A DNA stretch of 64,000 nucleotides from Tillandsia leiboldiana. Its lineage: Eukaryota > Streptophyta > Magnoliopsida > Poales > Bromeliaceae. The stretch covers positions 2,674,168 to 2,738,167 of the forward strand of contig CM055066.1 of the NCBI GenBank assembly GCA_029204045.2, written 5' to 3'. The notes under the pieces are model-generated. The model had not been told where the DNA came from. It saw nothing but the letters and a program-made list of their open reading frames with translations, and searched no databases. Position 1 is the stretch's first letter. Every line of letters begins with the position of its first letter. Of this stretch, positions 48,835 through 61,199 are shown in pieces. The position numbers and the translations under genes are program-made.

Positions 48835-49875
48835 AGAGAGAGGGCCAGTGTCTGCACCACCACCCACCTCTTCTTGAAGAAATGTTTTGAATTGAATGCT
48901 CCCTCGGATCTGCATGTTTGGTGGCACTTCCCCGACAGTTTTTCTGCTAGATCTGCTGCAAACATTAGAATCTCTCTCTCCTCTCTCTCTAACTCTCTCT
49001 CTCTTAAACTCCCTCTCTCTCTAACTCTCTCTATCCCTATCTCTTTCTCTATCTCTCTGAGATGTGAATTTAGATTTGGCACCTGCCACTTGCGTCGCTT
49101 TCTCTTCCTCCCCTTCCCCCTCCCCCCCCCCCCCCCCCCCCCCCCCCCCTCTCTCTCTCTCTCTCTCTAACTCCCGTGTAGTTGCTTGACATTCAGATTA
49201 TAACCACAAAGAACATGTAGTTCCTTATCTCTCATCTCATGGGGCTGAGTTAAAGAGGAAGAGAAACTCATGAGAGGAACTTGTGGGTTTATTATGAGAA
49301 TAGGATGTGTTATACCTTTGCTATCTACTATCTATTCTTTATTTTTTGGTATTGTTTTACCCCCCCGACCTTTTTTTTTTCTTTTTTCAATTTGTTTTGT
49401 GCCCACCTCTCTTTGCTCCCATATATATCTGCATGATCAGTCATGGGCTAGCTCATGGGAGGTGCAAGTACATGAGCCTATATCCAAATTTTCTTTTGCC
49501 CTTCTTTTTTTTACTTTTGCTTTTTTGACTTTTGACAAAGAAAGTTTGAGATTTTGTAAGGCTTCATTTGGATGGACAGTAAAGGAGAGAAAATAATAGA
49601 AAGTTAGCTGGAAAAAAAAAAAAAAAAAGGAGTCTGAAAAAAAAAAGGAAAAAAAAATGATCTTCCATAGCAGTCTAATTTTTTTTCTCTCTCTTTAAAA
49701 GTAACAAAGAATCAAATTTTATTTATTTATTTTTCTTAGGGACCTTATATATATATATATACTTCTATTGCTTATGAATCCCATAATAATAAATATCCTT
49801 GTACATTTCTCATTAGTACTGGCTATTTTGGAAGGATCCATTTATATATGGTGCACATTTTTTTTTGCTATTTCC
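48421..49875. other. Upstream region of MIR319 copy 1, rich in CT/GA tracts
   Basis: It holds (ATT)n at 48468-48499, (GA)n at 48791-48831, TCTCTC-rich sequence at 48970-49060, poly-C at 49122-49149 and poly-A/T runs. It probably contains the MIR319 promoter and primary-transcript start, as CT-rich leaders are usual there, but no start site can be fixed. Short frames have no recognisable domain. Confidence 0.5.
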
Positions 49876-52379
49876 TTTTTCCTCTCTTTGTACAGCTATA
49901 GCTAAGATTGATTCTGCTACTAGGGTTTTCAAGGTTTGGAATCAGGAAACTCAGTAACCATTGTGGATATCAAAAGCTCAATTCAAACTTGAAGAATTTT
50001 CAGAGGTTTGTGTATATTTAATTTTTAACAGGTTAAGTTTTGTTTCTTTTATATACTACTCTTTTTAGCTCTCTCTTTTCTCAGTTCATTCTCTTATACA
50101 TATCTAAATTTGATCTCTCATGCCTTCGTTTTTCATTATTAAAACTGTTTCTGTTTTTTAATTAAGGTTCTGAATCTTTAGTGCTTGAAAAATAATTAAT
50201 CGTGTTTAATTTCTTTCTGAAACATTGGATAGACTCCTCACTCTCTGGAAATCTACTTTTGTAAATCTTGAAAAATTGATTCAGTAACTATTACTTGATT
50301 TATAGGGAAAACCCCTCTTCAGTTTAGATGATTACCCTTCTTATTTTTATCAAATTTTGCCTGAAATAATATATGCACATTTTAGATTATTTCTTTTCTG
50401 ATCTACTGAAATGATTAGGCTATCCAGGAAAAGTAGAACACAGTAGAGATGCTTCTATTATAATTAATTTATTTTGGGTAGATATTAATTGTTCTAATAA
50501 TAAGGGTTAAAAAATTAAACCTTATTATGAAAAATTGTGACAAAATTGAACTCTACAATTAACTACTACGCTGGTTTTTAAAGGTCGCAATTTAGGAATT
50601 TCGTGTCAGAAACTCGTACATACGTTTGTTTTTTGATAGGTAAGTGGATAGTAATTTTTTTTGGTCCTCTTTTATTGTACTTTTTCTAGAAATTTACAAT
50701 ATATATATAGTTTGTTTGACAAATTAAGTACTGGATCTATTTGTTTCGGATTGGAAAGTTTTAATTCAATCCAACATTGGATTGACCAAGCGAATTTGCA
50801 GTAATTAAACTGCATAATCCTTTGCTTGTTAATTTATTATTAGAGAACTAATCTCGGTTTTACTCTAGAGATTATCTCCTTCATCAATAAATGTGGATGC
50901 AGAATCCTTTGCTTGTTAATTAATTAGATATTTCTACTTGTTGGATAATCCCATCACGCACTTGGTCTCTCTCTCTCTCTGATGATGAGTACTGTGATCA
51001 GCTTTTTGAAGCACTGTATCATCATCTAATCTTGGTTTTTATTATATTTGTTTTTTTAAAATGATTAAATACAAAAACTTATCCTTTTGTAATTCAAATA
51101 GAAAATTTTGTTTAACCGCGGCTGATGACCATTTCATTCCCAATTTAGAAGAAGAAAATTAGCTTTTGGTTTGCGTTTATTCCATCCTTAATTTTCCTTA
51201 CAAATGAGGTGCTTTATAGCGGCTTTAGAAGATTTAATTGGAGGGATCGAAAGAGTTTCCTTCAGTCCACTCATGGATGGTTGTGGGGTTTGAATTCGCT
51301 GCCGACTCATTCACTCAAACACTCGGTAGAAACAACAATTCAAGCACACTCGGTAGAATTGATGGAATCGACGCGCACAAAAGTGGAACCAGATCTCAGT
51401 TACTGAGTGAATGAGTGAATGATGCGGGAGATTATTCTCTCCTTCTCATTCCATGCTTGGACTGAAGGGAGCTCCCTCTTTCTCTTCTGTTGGAACTTCT
51501 TTTCTATATATGTTTCTTTCTTTGGCTTGATCAATTGCATTTTCCGATAACACATCACTCTCTTTTTAATTTCTTCACCTTTTTAAGTTTGTGTTTTTTT
51601 CTTCTTTTTTTTTGTTCTACATCTTTTATCTAGTGTTTCATCTTTTCGACCGGATAATTAATTAACTTCCTAGGTGTTATTACTAGATTACTCTAGGTAG
51701 AATATGTATATATATATAAAAACACCTAATAGTTCCCCCATTTAATTAGGTGGATCATGGATATTATTAACTTGTCTTATCATTTAATTCTCTATGTGTC
51801 CATGTCCTTTGAATAATTCACCATAGAAGAGGCAAAGGCAAACATGAATTTGGACCCAAATAATATACATCAATGCTTCACATTTTTAGTTATTATTTCA
51901 TGTGGAATTAAACTTATTACCCGTATGTATATATATATAGCTGACTCATTTTATAGATGCGCAATAGACTCTTTATTTATTTTCAATTAATTTTCCTTCA
52001 TAAGTAGAACAAGTAAATCATCAAATAACATGCGTTAAGTATATATCACGTTATGCTCATGATCGATTTGTTGAATCCTCGGATAATTAAAACAAATTGT
52101 CCGGAAAAACCAGCCAAAATACAAAGTTCGTACCTAATTTTCCACCCGGTAGATCTCGAATATTTTTCGCTTGTCCTATCATTTAATATATAAGGAACCA
52201 CACAGTAGATTGAGTGGAATTCATTCAACTCAAGTACTTAATTAGGTTCCGCAAAGTTTTATCTTATATATTACACATAAATTCTTTCAAAACGCGCACA
52301 ATCTAATGATATTCATCTAAGCATATCGAATTTTTAATCATGTTATTATTTATTATTCTTGTGCTTAATAACTACATGG
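49876..52379 (+). repeat. Duplicated 2.5-kb segment, copy 1 (contains MIR319)
   Basis: It matches 61501-64000 almost base for base in the same orientation (2504 against 2500 bp). Most differences are single-base length changes in homopolymers. Copy 2 begins directly at the N gap and is cut by the window end. Confidence 0.95.
51241..51488 (+). ncRNA. MIR319: miR319 precursor, copy 1
   Basis: The mature miR319 sits on the 3' arm at 51457-51477, beginning TTGGACTGAAGG and ending GAGCTCCCT, identical to the canonical 21-nt plant miR319. The partner strand is at 51252-51272 on the 5' arm (AGAGTTTCCTTCAGTCCACT then C). The stem continues inward: CTCATTCACTCA at 51306-51317 pairs perfectly with TGAGTGAATGAG at 51404-51415, leaving a loop of about 85 nt. 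A long stem with the miRNA near its base is typical of MIR319/MIR159, which are processed from the loop towards the base. In other plants miR319 guides cleavage of TCP and GAMYB-like mRNAs in leaf and petal growth. A 65-residue open frame at 51209-51406 overlaps the hairpin and is not considered coding. Confidence 0.95.
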
Positions 52380-52876
52380 CCAAGGCATCTGAGTAGTACT
52401 TGGAGCCTAACATTTGGAGCTAGCTATCACTGTGCATGCATGTCTCATATTTAAGTAGGGGACAAACTTTTATGTACGCATGCCATTGAACTTTCTTTTG
52501 ATGTGAACTAATCATCAAACTTTTGGCTTGGTACCATTTGCCGGTTTCGATCATCGACGTGACACATCCTTTAGAACCCATTCATTTCAAAAGCTTTTAA
52601 GCCTATAGCTAGATACACATGCAATTAGAAGTATCAACCCTTATAAGGAGTAAATTTTAGTTATCTTCAACTAGTGGCTAGGGCACCCACGCAGGATTCC
52701 CGTAAAAGTTGATGTTATTTTATTGTGATAAGGATTTAACCCCTACCATAATTGTGCTTCTAATCTTTCTTTTGCTCGCTATGACTCCAACTGCGGCTTC
52801 TCGGAACTTGGATTGGGGTTTTAAATATCCAATTCCTCTTTATCTTTTGGTTAAAGCATACAAGGAATACCTATAA
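51489..52876 (+). other. Downstream part of the MIR319 primary transcript region and intergenic DNA
   Basis: AT-rich and non-coding. Up to 52379 it is shared with the second copy. No exon of a protein gene is recognised. Confidence 0.5.
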
Positions 52877-53048
52877 GAGCAATGCTACATGTACACCCCG
52901 AAGGGGTGTACATTATACATCTCCACCATTTTAATGGTGACGATATTTTTTACAGGTCACATCAAATAATTCATCATCACACCCCCACCCTTAGATGAGT
53001 GGAGGTGTGAGATGTACACCCCTTACGGGTGTACACATAGCATTTTCC
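52877..53048 (+). mobile_element. MULE-type MITE, 172 bp
   Basis: Ends GAGCAATGCTACATGTACACC and, read in reverse, GGAAAATGCTATGTGTACACC. It is flanked by TACCTATAA at 52868-52876 and 53049-53057, a perfect 9-bp duplication. It has no coding capacity. Confidence 0.92.
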
Positions 53049-53152
53049 TACCTATAATGCACGTCTTTGAGTTGTTCAAACTCCACTTAAACTGATATAG
53101 ACACCCACTTCATGCATTTATATATATTTAGCTGCAACTGCACAAGTATACA

Positions 53153-53184
<32 letters not shown>

Positions 53185-54141
53185 GTGTGTGTGTGACATA
53201 GACGAGTTGGGTTTGGACTGGAATACTAACGGCAGCGAATGAATTTTGTTACTATTAATTTATTTTTGTATGGTAGAGTGTTCGAATCGACGATCGGTAT
53301 CGTTGAATATTATCTAAATCATTAAAAGTATGATAGATTTGAGACGATTATTTGTTTAACGGTATAAATAAATTTAAATTAATTAAATTTTGATTAGAAA
53401 TTTTTTAAAATTATTTAAAATAAAATCTATAGTCTTGATCTCGATTATAATAATCCTATCATAATTTTTTTAGCCGTAATTTTTGTGTCACTTTGATGCA
53501 CAAGATAATAATATTAAAAAAATATAAAATTTAATTTTTAAATATTTTTTATAATTTAAATTATGTTCAACGATAACGATATTAATCTTCGATTCGAAAA
53601 CTCAATTAAAAATAAATGCTGTTTGTTATTAATTGTATTCGAGACAAACTTACATAGATATATAGTGGTAAAAGATTTCACTTCGACATTGTCTATAAAC
53701 ACAATAAAAGCTTGTGCAAAAGCCTATCTCTAGCTTGGGCTTTTTGGTCTGAATTCTGAAAAGCTTCAAGTAGAACAGATAATACTGTTTAGCAACAGTG
53801 AAAGTACAAAACTTTCAGATTTATTATTTTAATATTATTGACCTCATCCTCATATGTTGTTTGAGTGTAAAGATTTTTCTTTTTTTTTTAAAAAAAAGGA
53901 AAGATTTGGTGTATATATAATAATATTATATGTGTACTTTCTCTATGTATCCCTTCATTAAACACTGTTCCCTCTTCAGCAATGCCTAGAAGGGTGTGGA
54001 GAAAAGATAAAGAGAGGGGTTATTTTACTCTTGTTTTTTATTTCCCTGCATTTTATTCTTAGATTATGTTGTGGAAGTACAATTACATCAGTATTTAATG
54101 TTTATGCTGAGGTGTATCTTCTGAAAATGTGTAATAAATAA
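53049..54141. other. Intergenic DNA with GT/GA microsatellites
   Basis: A mixed (GT)n(GA)n(GT)n run at 53153-53196; the rest is AT-rich with no gene recognised. Confidence 0.5.
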
Positions 54142-54316
54142 GAGCAATGCTACATGTACACCCCGAAGGGGTGTACATCATACACCTCCACCATTTTAAT
54201 GGTGCCGATATTTTTTTACGGGTCACATCGAGTGACCCATCATCACACCCCCCACCCTTAGATGGGTGGGGTGTATGATGTACACCCCGAAAGGGGTGTA
54301 CACATAGCATTTTTCC
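54142..54316 (+). mobile_element. MULE-type MITE, 175 bp
   Basis: Nearly identical to the copy at 52877 in the same orientation. A perfect 9-bp duplication AATAAATAA lies at 54133-54141 and 54317-54325. The two arms (GTACACCCCGAAGGGGTGTA on the left) form a strong hairpin. Confidence 0.92.
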
Positions 54317-54325
54317 AATAAATAA

Positions 54326-55138
54326 TGCCCATTAAGTACTGTTTTGTCAGTATAATTATTATTATTTTTTTTTGTGTTTTTGGCCTACTCTTTGAAAGAG
54401 TTCTTTTTCAAATGCATTGAAGTACCTTTCAAAAACTATATTTTACTAAAGATTTGAAGTGGGTATTAGGGTATGAGATTTTCCAAGTATGGAAAACTTG
54501 ATTGTGTAAGGCTCAAGTTTAGGTAGGCTCAGATATATATATATATAGGTAAGGGAATGGCCAAATATGGAAAGAGACTAAGTATATTTTTTGAGAAGTA
54601 ATGTATGTTCATTTTACTAACAAGTTGTGTTTTAAGTACTGTTTAAGTCTTTCATTTTATTGTTCATTAGGATTTATTAGGGTTTCCCTACAAACAGCTT
54701 AAACATCTCCTTTGAGAGCTAGTGATATTCTATTTGTTATGCCTATGTTTCGAGAGTGTTTGGATTGATGTAATTGCACTTGGACTAGCTGTAAACTGTG
54801 ATTACCAACATATATATAGTAGATTCTATTGTTAAGCACAATAATTTTGAGAAATTTAGCTATCCATATATCCGCAAGTTTCAATTCCTGAAAAGTTTAA
54901 AGTCGATCGTCTTTCATGAAAAGATTCAAAGATAAAGTGTATATATATGGCTCGGCGACAAATTGATATTCTCGCTACTGTTAACTAAGCCAATCCAAAT
55001 GCCTCTTTTATAGTTTGGTACTCTAATCCTTTACAAGTGAACACCAAGCCAAGGATATGAGAACATGGGTGATCGAAGCTGCATGGAATGGAATGAAAAG
55101 GGTGCTTCACTTCTCTAACATAGCATTCATATTACGGA
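54326..55138. other. Intergenic DNA
   Basis: AT-rich; only short frames without domains. No feature seen. Confidence 0.5.
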
Positions 55139-55140
55139 CC

Positions 55141-55219
<79 letters not shown>
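55139..55219. repeat. (AT)n and (GA)n microsatellites
   Basis: An AT tract passing into GAGAGA, left of a MULE-type MITE. Confidence 0.9.
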
Positions 55220-55221
<2 letters not shown>

Positions 55222-55388
55222 AGTGCTAGGTGTACACCCCAAATGGGGTGTACATCCTACACCCACCCATCTTGGGGTGGGTATTCATCCACTCATCACA
55301 TCATGTGACGAGTGTAAATTCACCCCCCCTAGGATGGGGGTGGGTGTAAGATGTACACCCCATTTGGGGTGTACATCGAGCATTTTCC
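55220..55388 (+). mobile_element. MULE-type MITE, subfamily with AAATGGGG arms
   Basis: Ends GAAGTGCTAGGTGTACACCCC and, read in reverse, GGAAAATGCTCGATGTACACC. The core differs from the 172-bp copies (ACCCACCCATCTTGGGGTGG). It is flanked by microsatellite on both sides, so no target duplication can be read. Confidence 0.75.
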
Positions 55389-55664
55389 ATATATATATAT
55401 ATATAGATAGTAGATATTATATAGTATAGCATACATACATACATATACAGTATATAATACATACATACATACATACATACATAGACATATATATATACAT
55501 ACATACTACATACATATACACATATAGTACATACATACATACATACATATACAATAGATATATACATACATACATACATACATATACATATATATAGATA
55601 CATACATACATACATACATAATATATATACATACATATACATATATATAATATATATATATATA

Positions 55665-55696
<32 letters not shown>

Positions 55697-55942
55697 GCAT
55701 GCAGTTTGCTAAGAGCTTAATGGTTAGTATATAAAGTTTCAAGTTGAAATCTAGTTTATATACCAATGAATTTAGACCTAATCGGCTAAAACTTTTGGAT
55801 TGGATCGATGTGTTCATTAGATATATATATATTACATTCTCCAGCCATGGCAACTTGGTGCTGAGCCAGAACTGATCCCTAACGCTGCTAACCCACCCTA
55901 GCGGAGTAATATTCGAATGTACAATTAAATATGTTATATATA

Positions 55943-55983
<41 letters not shown>
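55389..55983. repeat. (ACAT)n / (AT)n microsatellite cluster
   Basis: ACATACATACAT runs at about 55430-55640 are mixed with TATATA tracts. Further AT tracts at 55661-55695 and 55936-55984 border the Copia element. Confidence 0.9.
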
Positions 55984-55987
<4 letters not shown>

Positions 55988-56559
55988 AGGATTGAAGGGG
56001 GGACCGGCCGTGGGGTTACCGAGCACACCTCACCCACACAGCACACGAGCGCAGCGGAAACCAGAATCTTTCGTAGATGAAAGTAGGCCGAAAACGATTG
56101 TAGAAAACAAGCACGAGAATAACAAAAGAAATAAAACAAATAAGGGAATGTAAGGACACGAGAATTACGTGGTTCGGCCAACAATGCGTCAACCTATGTC
56201 CACGGGCAAGACCACCTCAATGCGTTATTCGATTAATCCACGGCACAAAAGTACAAGGAGTAAATTGGATTACAAGAAACCTCTCACGGAGGCTCTCCCA
56301 CGTTTTTTATCTCATTAGGATTTTTCAATGAAGCCCTAAAAAATAAAAGATGAATCGCAAGAATTAATATAACTCTAAAAACCTAATTCTAATAGGAAAC
56401 GATCTCCACCGTCCATCCGAGTTTTTAAAATCACTTCTAGTCATCGTCCATATTATCTTAGAATTATCTTTAAGATATTCCTAAATCTTCCCTAATCTTT
56501 AGGAACAAGATTGGATCAAATCCATATGGACTCGAAACATGATTTTACATAATCCAACA
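55984..56559 (-). repeat. 3' LTR of the Copia element at 56-61 kb
   Basis: On the plus strand it starts TGTTAGGATTGAAGG and ends AATCCAACA. It compares closely with 60635-61199 apart from many one-base length differences. Confidence 0.85.
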
Positions 56560-56936
56560 ATTCTCCCACTTAAAAACATGTGCCGAATTTCACAAAATTG
56601 AAGATCTTGCCAAAATTCTCACTCTCCTCATGTAGCTCCAAGACCGAGAGAAGTCATACTCTAATTGAACTTCTCTCGAGTCACCGGTTTCGTTAAAATA
56701 ATCCGCTGGATTCGCATCTGTGTGAATTTTCAACAATGAGATAAACCCTTATCCACCACATCTCTCATGAAGTGATAACGATATCAATGGTTTAGTCCGA
56801 GAGTGAAACGCCGGATTTCTTCGCAAAGTGTAGTGCACTTTGACTATCACAATTCACTCCCACCACATATTGCTTCACTTTTAGTTCCTTAAAAGTCTTT
56901 TTAGCCAGATAGCCTCCTTACAAGCATGTGTCATTG

Positions 56937-57450
56937 CTATTTACTCCGCCTTCCGTCGTCGACAAAGCGACTCCGACTGAAGCTTCGCCTCCCAGCTAAT
57001 AGCACCACCGCCATGGAGAAAACATAACCCGTGGTAGACTTTCTTCGTCTTATCTCCTGCGAAATCTGCATCCACATATCCGACGCACTCCAAACCCGCA
57101 GAACCATAACAGAGTGGAAATTCGCAGTACCTCTCAAATATTCGAGAATCCACTTCACTGCATTCCAATGTTCACAAACCTGGATTCGGCCATATACCGA
57201 CTCGCGGCTGCTGCCACTGCTGAGCAATGTCGGGTCTCGTGCACCACCATGGCAACATAAGGCTCCCTACCTGCCGATCTGAATATGGTACCCGAGCCAT
57301 GTCGGTTCTTTTCTTGCTGCCGTACCCGGTGATTGCTCGAGCCGACAATTTTAAATGAATAGAAATGGGGTAGAAACTGGCTTTGCGTTCTGCAAGTTGA
57401 AGCGCCGCAGAACCTTCTCCACATAACTCTTCTGTGAAAGCCAAACTTTC
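56937..57450 (-). pseudogene. Copia RNase H region, frameshifted
   Basis: Frames with VDADFAGDKTKKV, GYVFS and ISWEAKLQ are the Copia RNase H end (usual motifs YADADWAG and SWKSKKQ). Adjacent frames at 57155-57450 carry the connecting part. Several frameshifts. Confidence 0.75.
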
Positions 57451-57542
57451 CTATTCTGTTCTCTCCCGTAGTACCTTCATCCCGAGTATTTGATTCACAG
57501 TTCCTAAGTCCTTCATATCGAACTCACCGGCTAACTGAGTCT

Positions 57543-58451
57543 TCAGATAGATATCTGGTCCTTGTTTATTTCCGGCGACCACCATGTCGTCGACATATAA
57601 TAACAAAATACAGAAGCTCCCGTCATTATAATCGCAGAAATATGCACAATGATCCCTTCAAGCCTATCAAAACCCAAACTTATAATGAAGGAATCAAATC
57701 GCTTGTACCAACACCTTGGCGCCTGTTTCAAGCCGTACAACGATTTGTTCAACCGACAAACCAAATACTCCTTGCCTTTTTCGACAAAGCCTTCCGGTTG
57801 CGACATATATATCTCCTCCTCCAGGTCACCCATGCAAGAATGCTGTTTTTACATCCATCTGCTTGAGCTCCAAATCCATGACCGCTGCGATCGCTAAAAC
57901 AACCCGAATAGTGGTAAGACGACCACCGGTGAGAAGATCTCATCGAAATCGATTCCCGGCTTCTGAGCATATCCCTTCACCACCAATCTTGCCTTGAACC
58001 TCTCCACATTCCCATCTGTATTCTTTTTCACCTTAACACCCACCGACCATCCAATCGCGTTCCTTCCCTTCGGCAAATCAACAAGTTCCCAAGTCTTGTT
58101 CTTCCGAATTGACTCCATCTCCTCCTCCATCGCGCATTGCCACTTCCCAGCGTCAGTCGACTCACAAGCCTCCTTATACGAAGTCGGCTCATCTTCTTCC
58201 GCTAAAGCAACATATGCACTAACATGGTTTGCAGAAGGAATAAATGAAGTAATATAGTCATTATACCTCGCAGGAGGTCTAATAACTCTACTAGGACGCC
58301 CGGAATCCGCTGGCGACTCTACCGGTGAATTTGTATCTTCGGATGATTGCGGAGATTCCAAGTCAGGTTCATCATCAACCACTTCATCATCCTGTTGTGC
58401 TTGCTCAACTTGCACCTCATCGCGCGCTTCAAAGAGCTCAATTGGAATCAT
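57543..58451 (-). pseudogene. Copia reverse transcriptase region, frameshifted
   Basis: The frame 57894-58451 starts in the acidic spacer and passes into the RT start (WQCAMEEEMESIRKNKTWEL, ERFKARLVVKGYAQKPGIDF). The frame 57543-57833 continues with EEIYMSQPEGF and VCRLNKSLYGLKQAPRCWYK, the classic Copia RT signature. The YVDDM active-site motif is disturbed by frame changes near 57580-57600. Confidence 0.85.
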
Positions 58452-58522
58452 AGCATCATCATCTTGCTTTTCCTTGGTGCCTTGAAAGGACCCTTCATTG
58501 AAGATAACGTCACGACTTATGA

Positions 58523-59143
58523 CTATTTTGTGGGTAGTAGGGTCCCCAATCGATACCCCTTAACACCTTTCGCATAGCCAAGAAATATACACCTCCGAGA
58601 GTTCTTATCCAATTTTGACCTTTTCTCCTTCGGTATCCACGCATAAGCATCACATCCAAAGACACGAAGATAGGAGTAATCAACGGACTTGCCGCTCCAG
58701 ACTTCTTCAGGAATTTCCAAACCAAGTGATTTTGTCGGCGCTCGATTAATCAAATAACAAGCCGTTCTCACGGCTTCCGCCCAAAATCTCTTGTCGAGTT
58801 TTGAAGTACTCAACATGCTACGGGCCCTCTCTATGAGTGTTCTATTTAACCTCTCCGCTACACCGTTTTGTTGCGGTGTACCGGGTACCGTGAGATGCCG
58901 CTTAATTCCATGCTCAATACAAAACTTATCAAATTCTCTTGAACAATACTCCCCTCCGTTATCAGAACGTAGGCACTTAATTTTTAAATCCTTTTCATTC
59001 TCCACAAGAGTTTTGAACTTCTTAAAAGTCTCAAACACATCGGACTTTCGCTTTAGAATATACACCCAAGCCTTCCGAGAATAATCATCAATAAATGAAC
59101 AAAGTAAGAACATCCGCCCAACGAAGTATCGGGCGACTCCCAA
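58523..59143 (-). pseudogene. Copia integrase region
   Basis: The 206-residue frame has FIDDYSRKAW, LRSDNGGEY and GTPQQNGVAERLNRT, giving the D, D and E catalytic residues of the integrase core. It is followed by the conserved AYAWIPKEKRSKLD and CIFLGYAKGVKGYR. The HHCC part lies in a separate frame, 59157-59453 (WHRRLGHMSERGL). Confidence 0.88.
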
Positions 59144-59457
59144 GTATCCGAATGAATCAACTCGAGATGCTTCTTACTTCTTTGATGTGATAGAGAAAAA
59201 ACAAACTTCGTTGCTTCCCGTAGATGCAATCTTCACAAAAATCTAATGGCGCGGACTTGTAACCTGAAAGAAGTTCACGGTTGGATAATACCTGCAATCC
59301 GCGCTCACTCATGTGTCCTAAACGGCGATGCCACACCGTTGAAGACTCCACCTTTGCGCTTGCAACAACCGCTTCTCCCACTTGAGTCTCGCCCACTAAT
59401 CTATAAAGGCCACCTACTTGCTCTCCTTTCATCAACACCAAACAACTTGACATACCT

Positions 59458-60588
59458 TCAAGTGATCTTTCTCGCCGATGAATTTAAACCCTTGTTTGCA
59501 AAATTTTCCAAGTGATAGAAACTTTTTCGAAGTGCAGGAACATGTCGAACATTAGAAACCGTCCGAATAACACCATCAAACATCTTGATCCGAACGTCTC
59601 CCACTCCCAACCACCGGACATGCCGTGTTGTCACCCAAATAGATAACTCCACAATCCCGTGATACTTATAGAATGAAACCACTCCCTATAGGGAGTCATG
59701 TGGAATGACGCCCCCGAATCCAAGATCCAATGATAAATAAGCTCGGATCTATCCAATGCGACTAACGCATCTCCGTCTTCTGAACTAGCCGACTAAGCAT
59801 CCGCTTCGGTCTATATTACCTTGAAAATTATTTGAATCGGATTTACCATCAACTCCTTTAACCCGACAATCTTCTTCACATGCCCCAACTTTCCACAATT
59901 CCAGCACTTTACTTTCTTTTTGCCCCTGGATTTTGATCTCGACTTTCCTCGATCACCATAATACCCCTCTCGAAAGGTCTTCCCCTGCTATCATAGCCTC
60001 CCTGAAGAACTTCCTTGGCTAGACTTCCGCCTCATCTCCTCGGTAAGTAATGATGCAACAACCGACTCCATCTTAAGGGTTTCAACATGGCTCAAGTTCA
60101 TAATCAAATTATCCCAAGTTTTCGGCATCGAGCAAGTAAAATACTTGCCTTTTCTTCTTCATCAATTCTCACGTCTAGGGCAGCGATTTTGCTCACGATA
60201 GAGTTGAATGTACTTAGATGTTCTTGTACCGGTGCCCCGTCCTCCTCTTTAGATTGTACAATTGTCGCCGTAAGAAAATTTTGTTCAACCAATGACTTTC
60301 CTTCATAGAGATTTTTTAATTTATCCGAAATCCCTTTTGCGGTAGTCTCGGTTTCCACATTGAATAACACCGAATCATCCAGTGCCAAATATAGGCTTGC
60401 CAAAGCCATCTTGTCCTTCTCTTCAAATTGTTTATCCGTCATCCTTCCGGCTTATTCTCTATTCCTTGCAGGGCGATCTCACAAGCATCTTTAATCAAAA
60501 CTGCTTGCATCTTCAGTTTCCACAACGCAAAGTTTGCTCCATCAAATCGAGAAATCTCATACTTTGTCGCTGAAACTTTTTCCGCCAT
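59458..60588 (-). pseudogene. Copia gag and protease region, frameshifted
   Basis: The gag start is at ATG 60586-60588 (MAEKVSATKYEISRFDGANF). A frame change precedes MTDKQFEEKDKMALASLYLA. A zinc knuckle CWNCGKLGHVKK near 59875-59920 loses its last cysteine by an apparent one-base deletion. The protease motif WILDSGASFHMTP is at about 59695-59735. Confidence 0.85.
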
Positions 60589-60622
60589 CGTTTCGCCGTT
60601 AACGAACTACGAATAACCAAAC

Positions 60623-60634
60623 GCTCCGATACCA
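60623..60634 (-). other. Primer binding site (initiator tRNA-Met)
   Basis: The minus strand reads TGGTATCGGAGC, the same variant as in the compact Copia element at 4168. Confidence 0.8.
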
Positions 60635-61199
60635 ATTGAAGGGGGACCGGCCGTGGGGTTTACCGAGCACACCTCAACCCACACAGCCACGAGCGCAGCG
60701 GAAACAGAATCTTTCGTAGATGAAAGTAGGCGAAAACGATTGTAGAAAACAAGCACGAAAATAACAAAAGAAATAAAACAAATAAGGAAATGTAAGGACA
60801 CGAGAATTACGTGGTTCGGCCAACAATGCGTCAACCTACGTCCACGGGCAAGACCACCTCAATGCGTTATTCGATTAATCCACGGCACAAAGTACAAGGA
60901 GTAAAATTGGATTACAAGAAACCTCTCACGGAGGCTCTCCACGTTTTTTCTCTCAATTAGGATTTTTTCAATGAAGCCCTAAAAATAAAAGATGAATCGC
61001 AAGAATTAATATAACTCTAAAAACCTAATTCTAATAGGAAACGATCTCCACCGTCCATCCGAGTTTTTAAATCACTTCTAGTCATCGTCCATATTATCTT
61101 AAGAATTATCTTTAAGATATTCCTAAATCTTTCCTAATCTTTAGGAACAAGATTGGATCAAATCCATATGGACTCGAAACATGATTTTACATATCCACA
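60635..61199 (-). repeat. 5' LTR of the Copia element at 56-61 kb
   Basis: It lacks the terminal TGTTAGG seen at the plus-strand start of the left LTR; the PBS follows directly. The other end reads TACATATCCACA against TACATAATCCAACA in the partner. Confidence 0.8.

Larger units (their letters stand above)
55984..61199 (-). mobile_element. Decayed full-length Copia retrotransposon
   Basis: 5.2 kb. LTRs at 55984-56559 and 60635-61199 share the whole sequence from ATTGAAGGGGG to the TACATA end. A PBS (minus TGGTATCGGAGC) lies at 60623-60634 and a polypurine tract AAGTGGGAGAAT abuts the left LTR. In minus order come gag, zinc knuckle, protease, integrase, reverse transcriptase and RNase H, the Copia order. 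The frames are broken many times, mostly by single-base length changes. No target duplication is visible: the left flank is TA repeat and the right flank AGGAT. Confidence 0.9.

Noticed and set aside
51209..51406. 65-residue open frame, present identically in both MIR319 copies (second at 62832-63029)
   Set aside because: It overlaps the miR319 partner strand and hairpin loop; identity reflects the duplicated segment, not protein selection.
55301..55642. Frames rich in MYVCMYVC
   Set aside because: Translations of the (ACAT)n microsatellite cluster.
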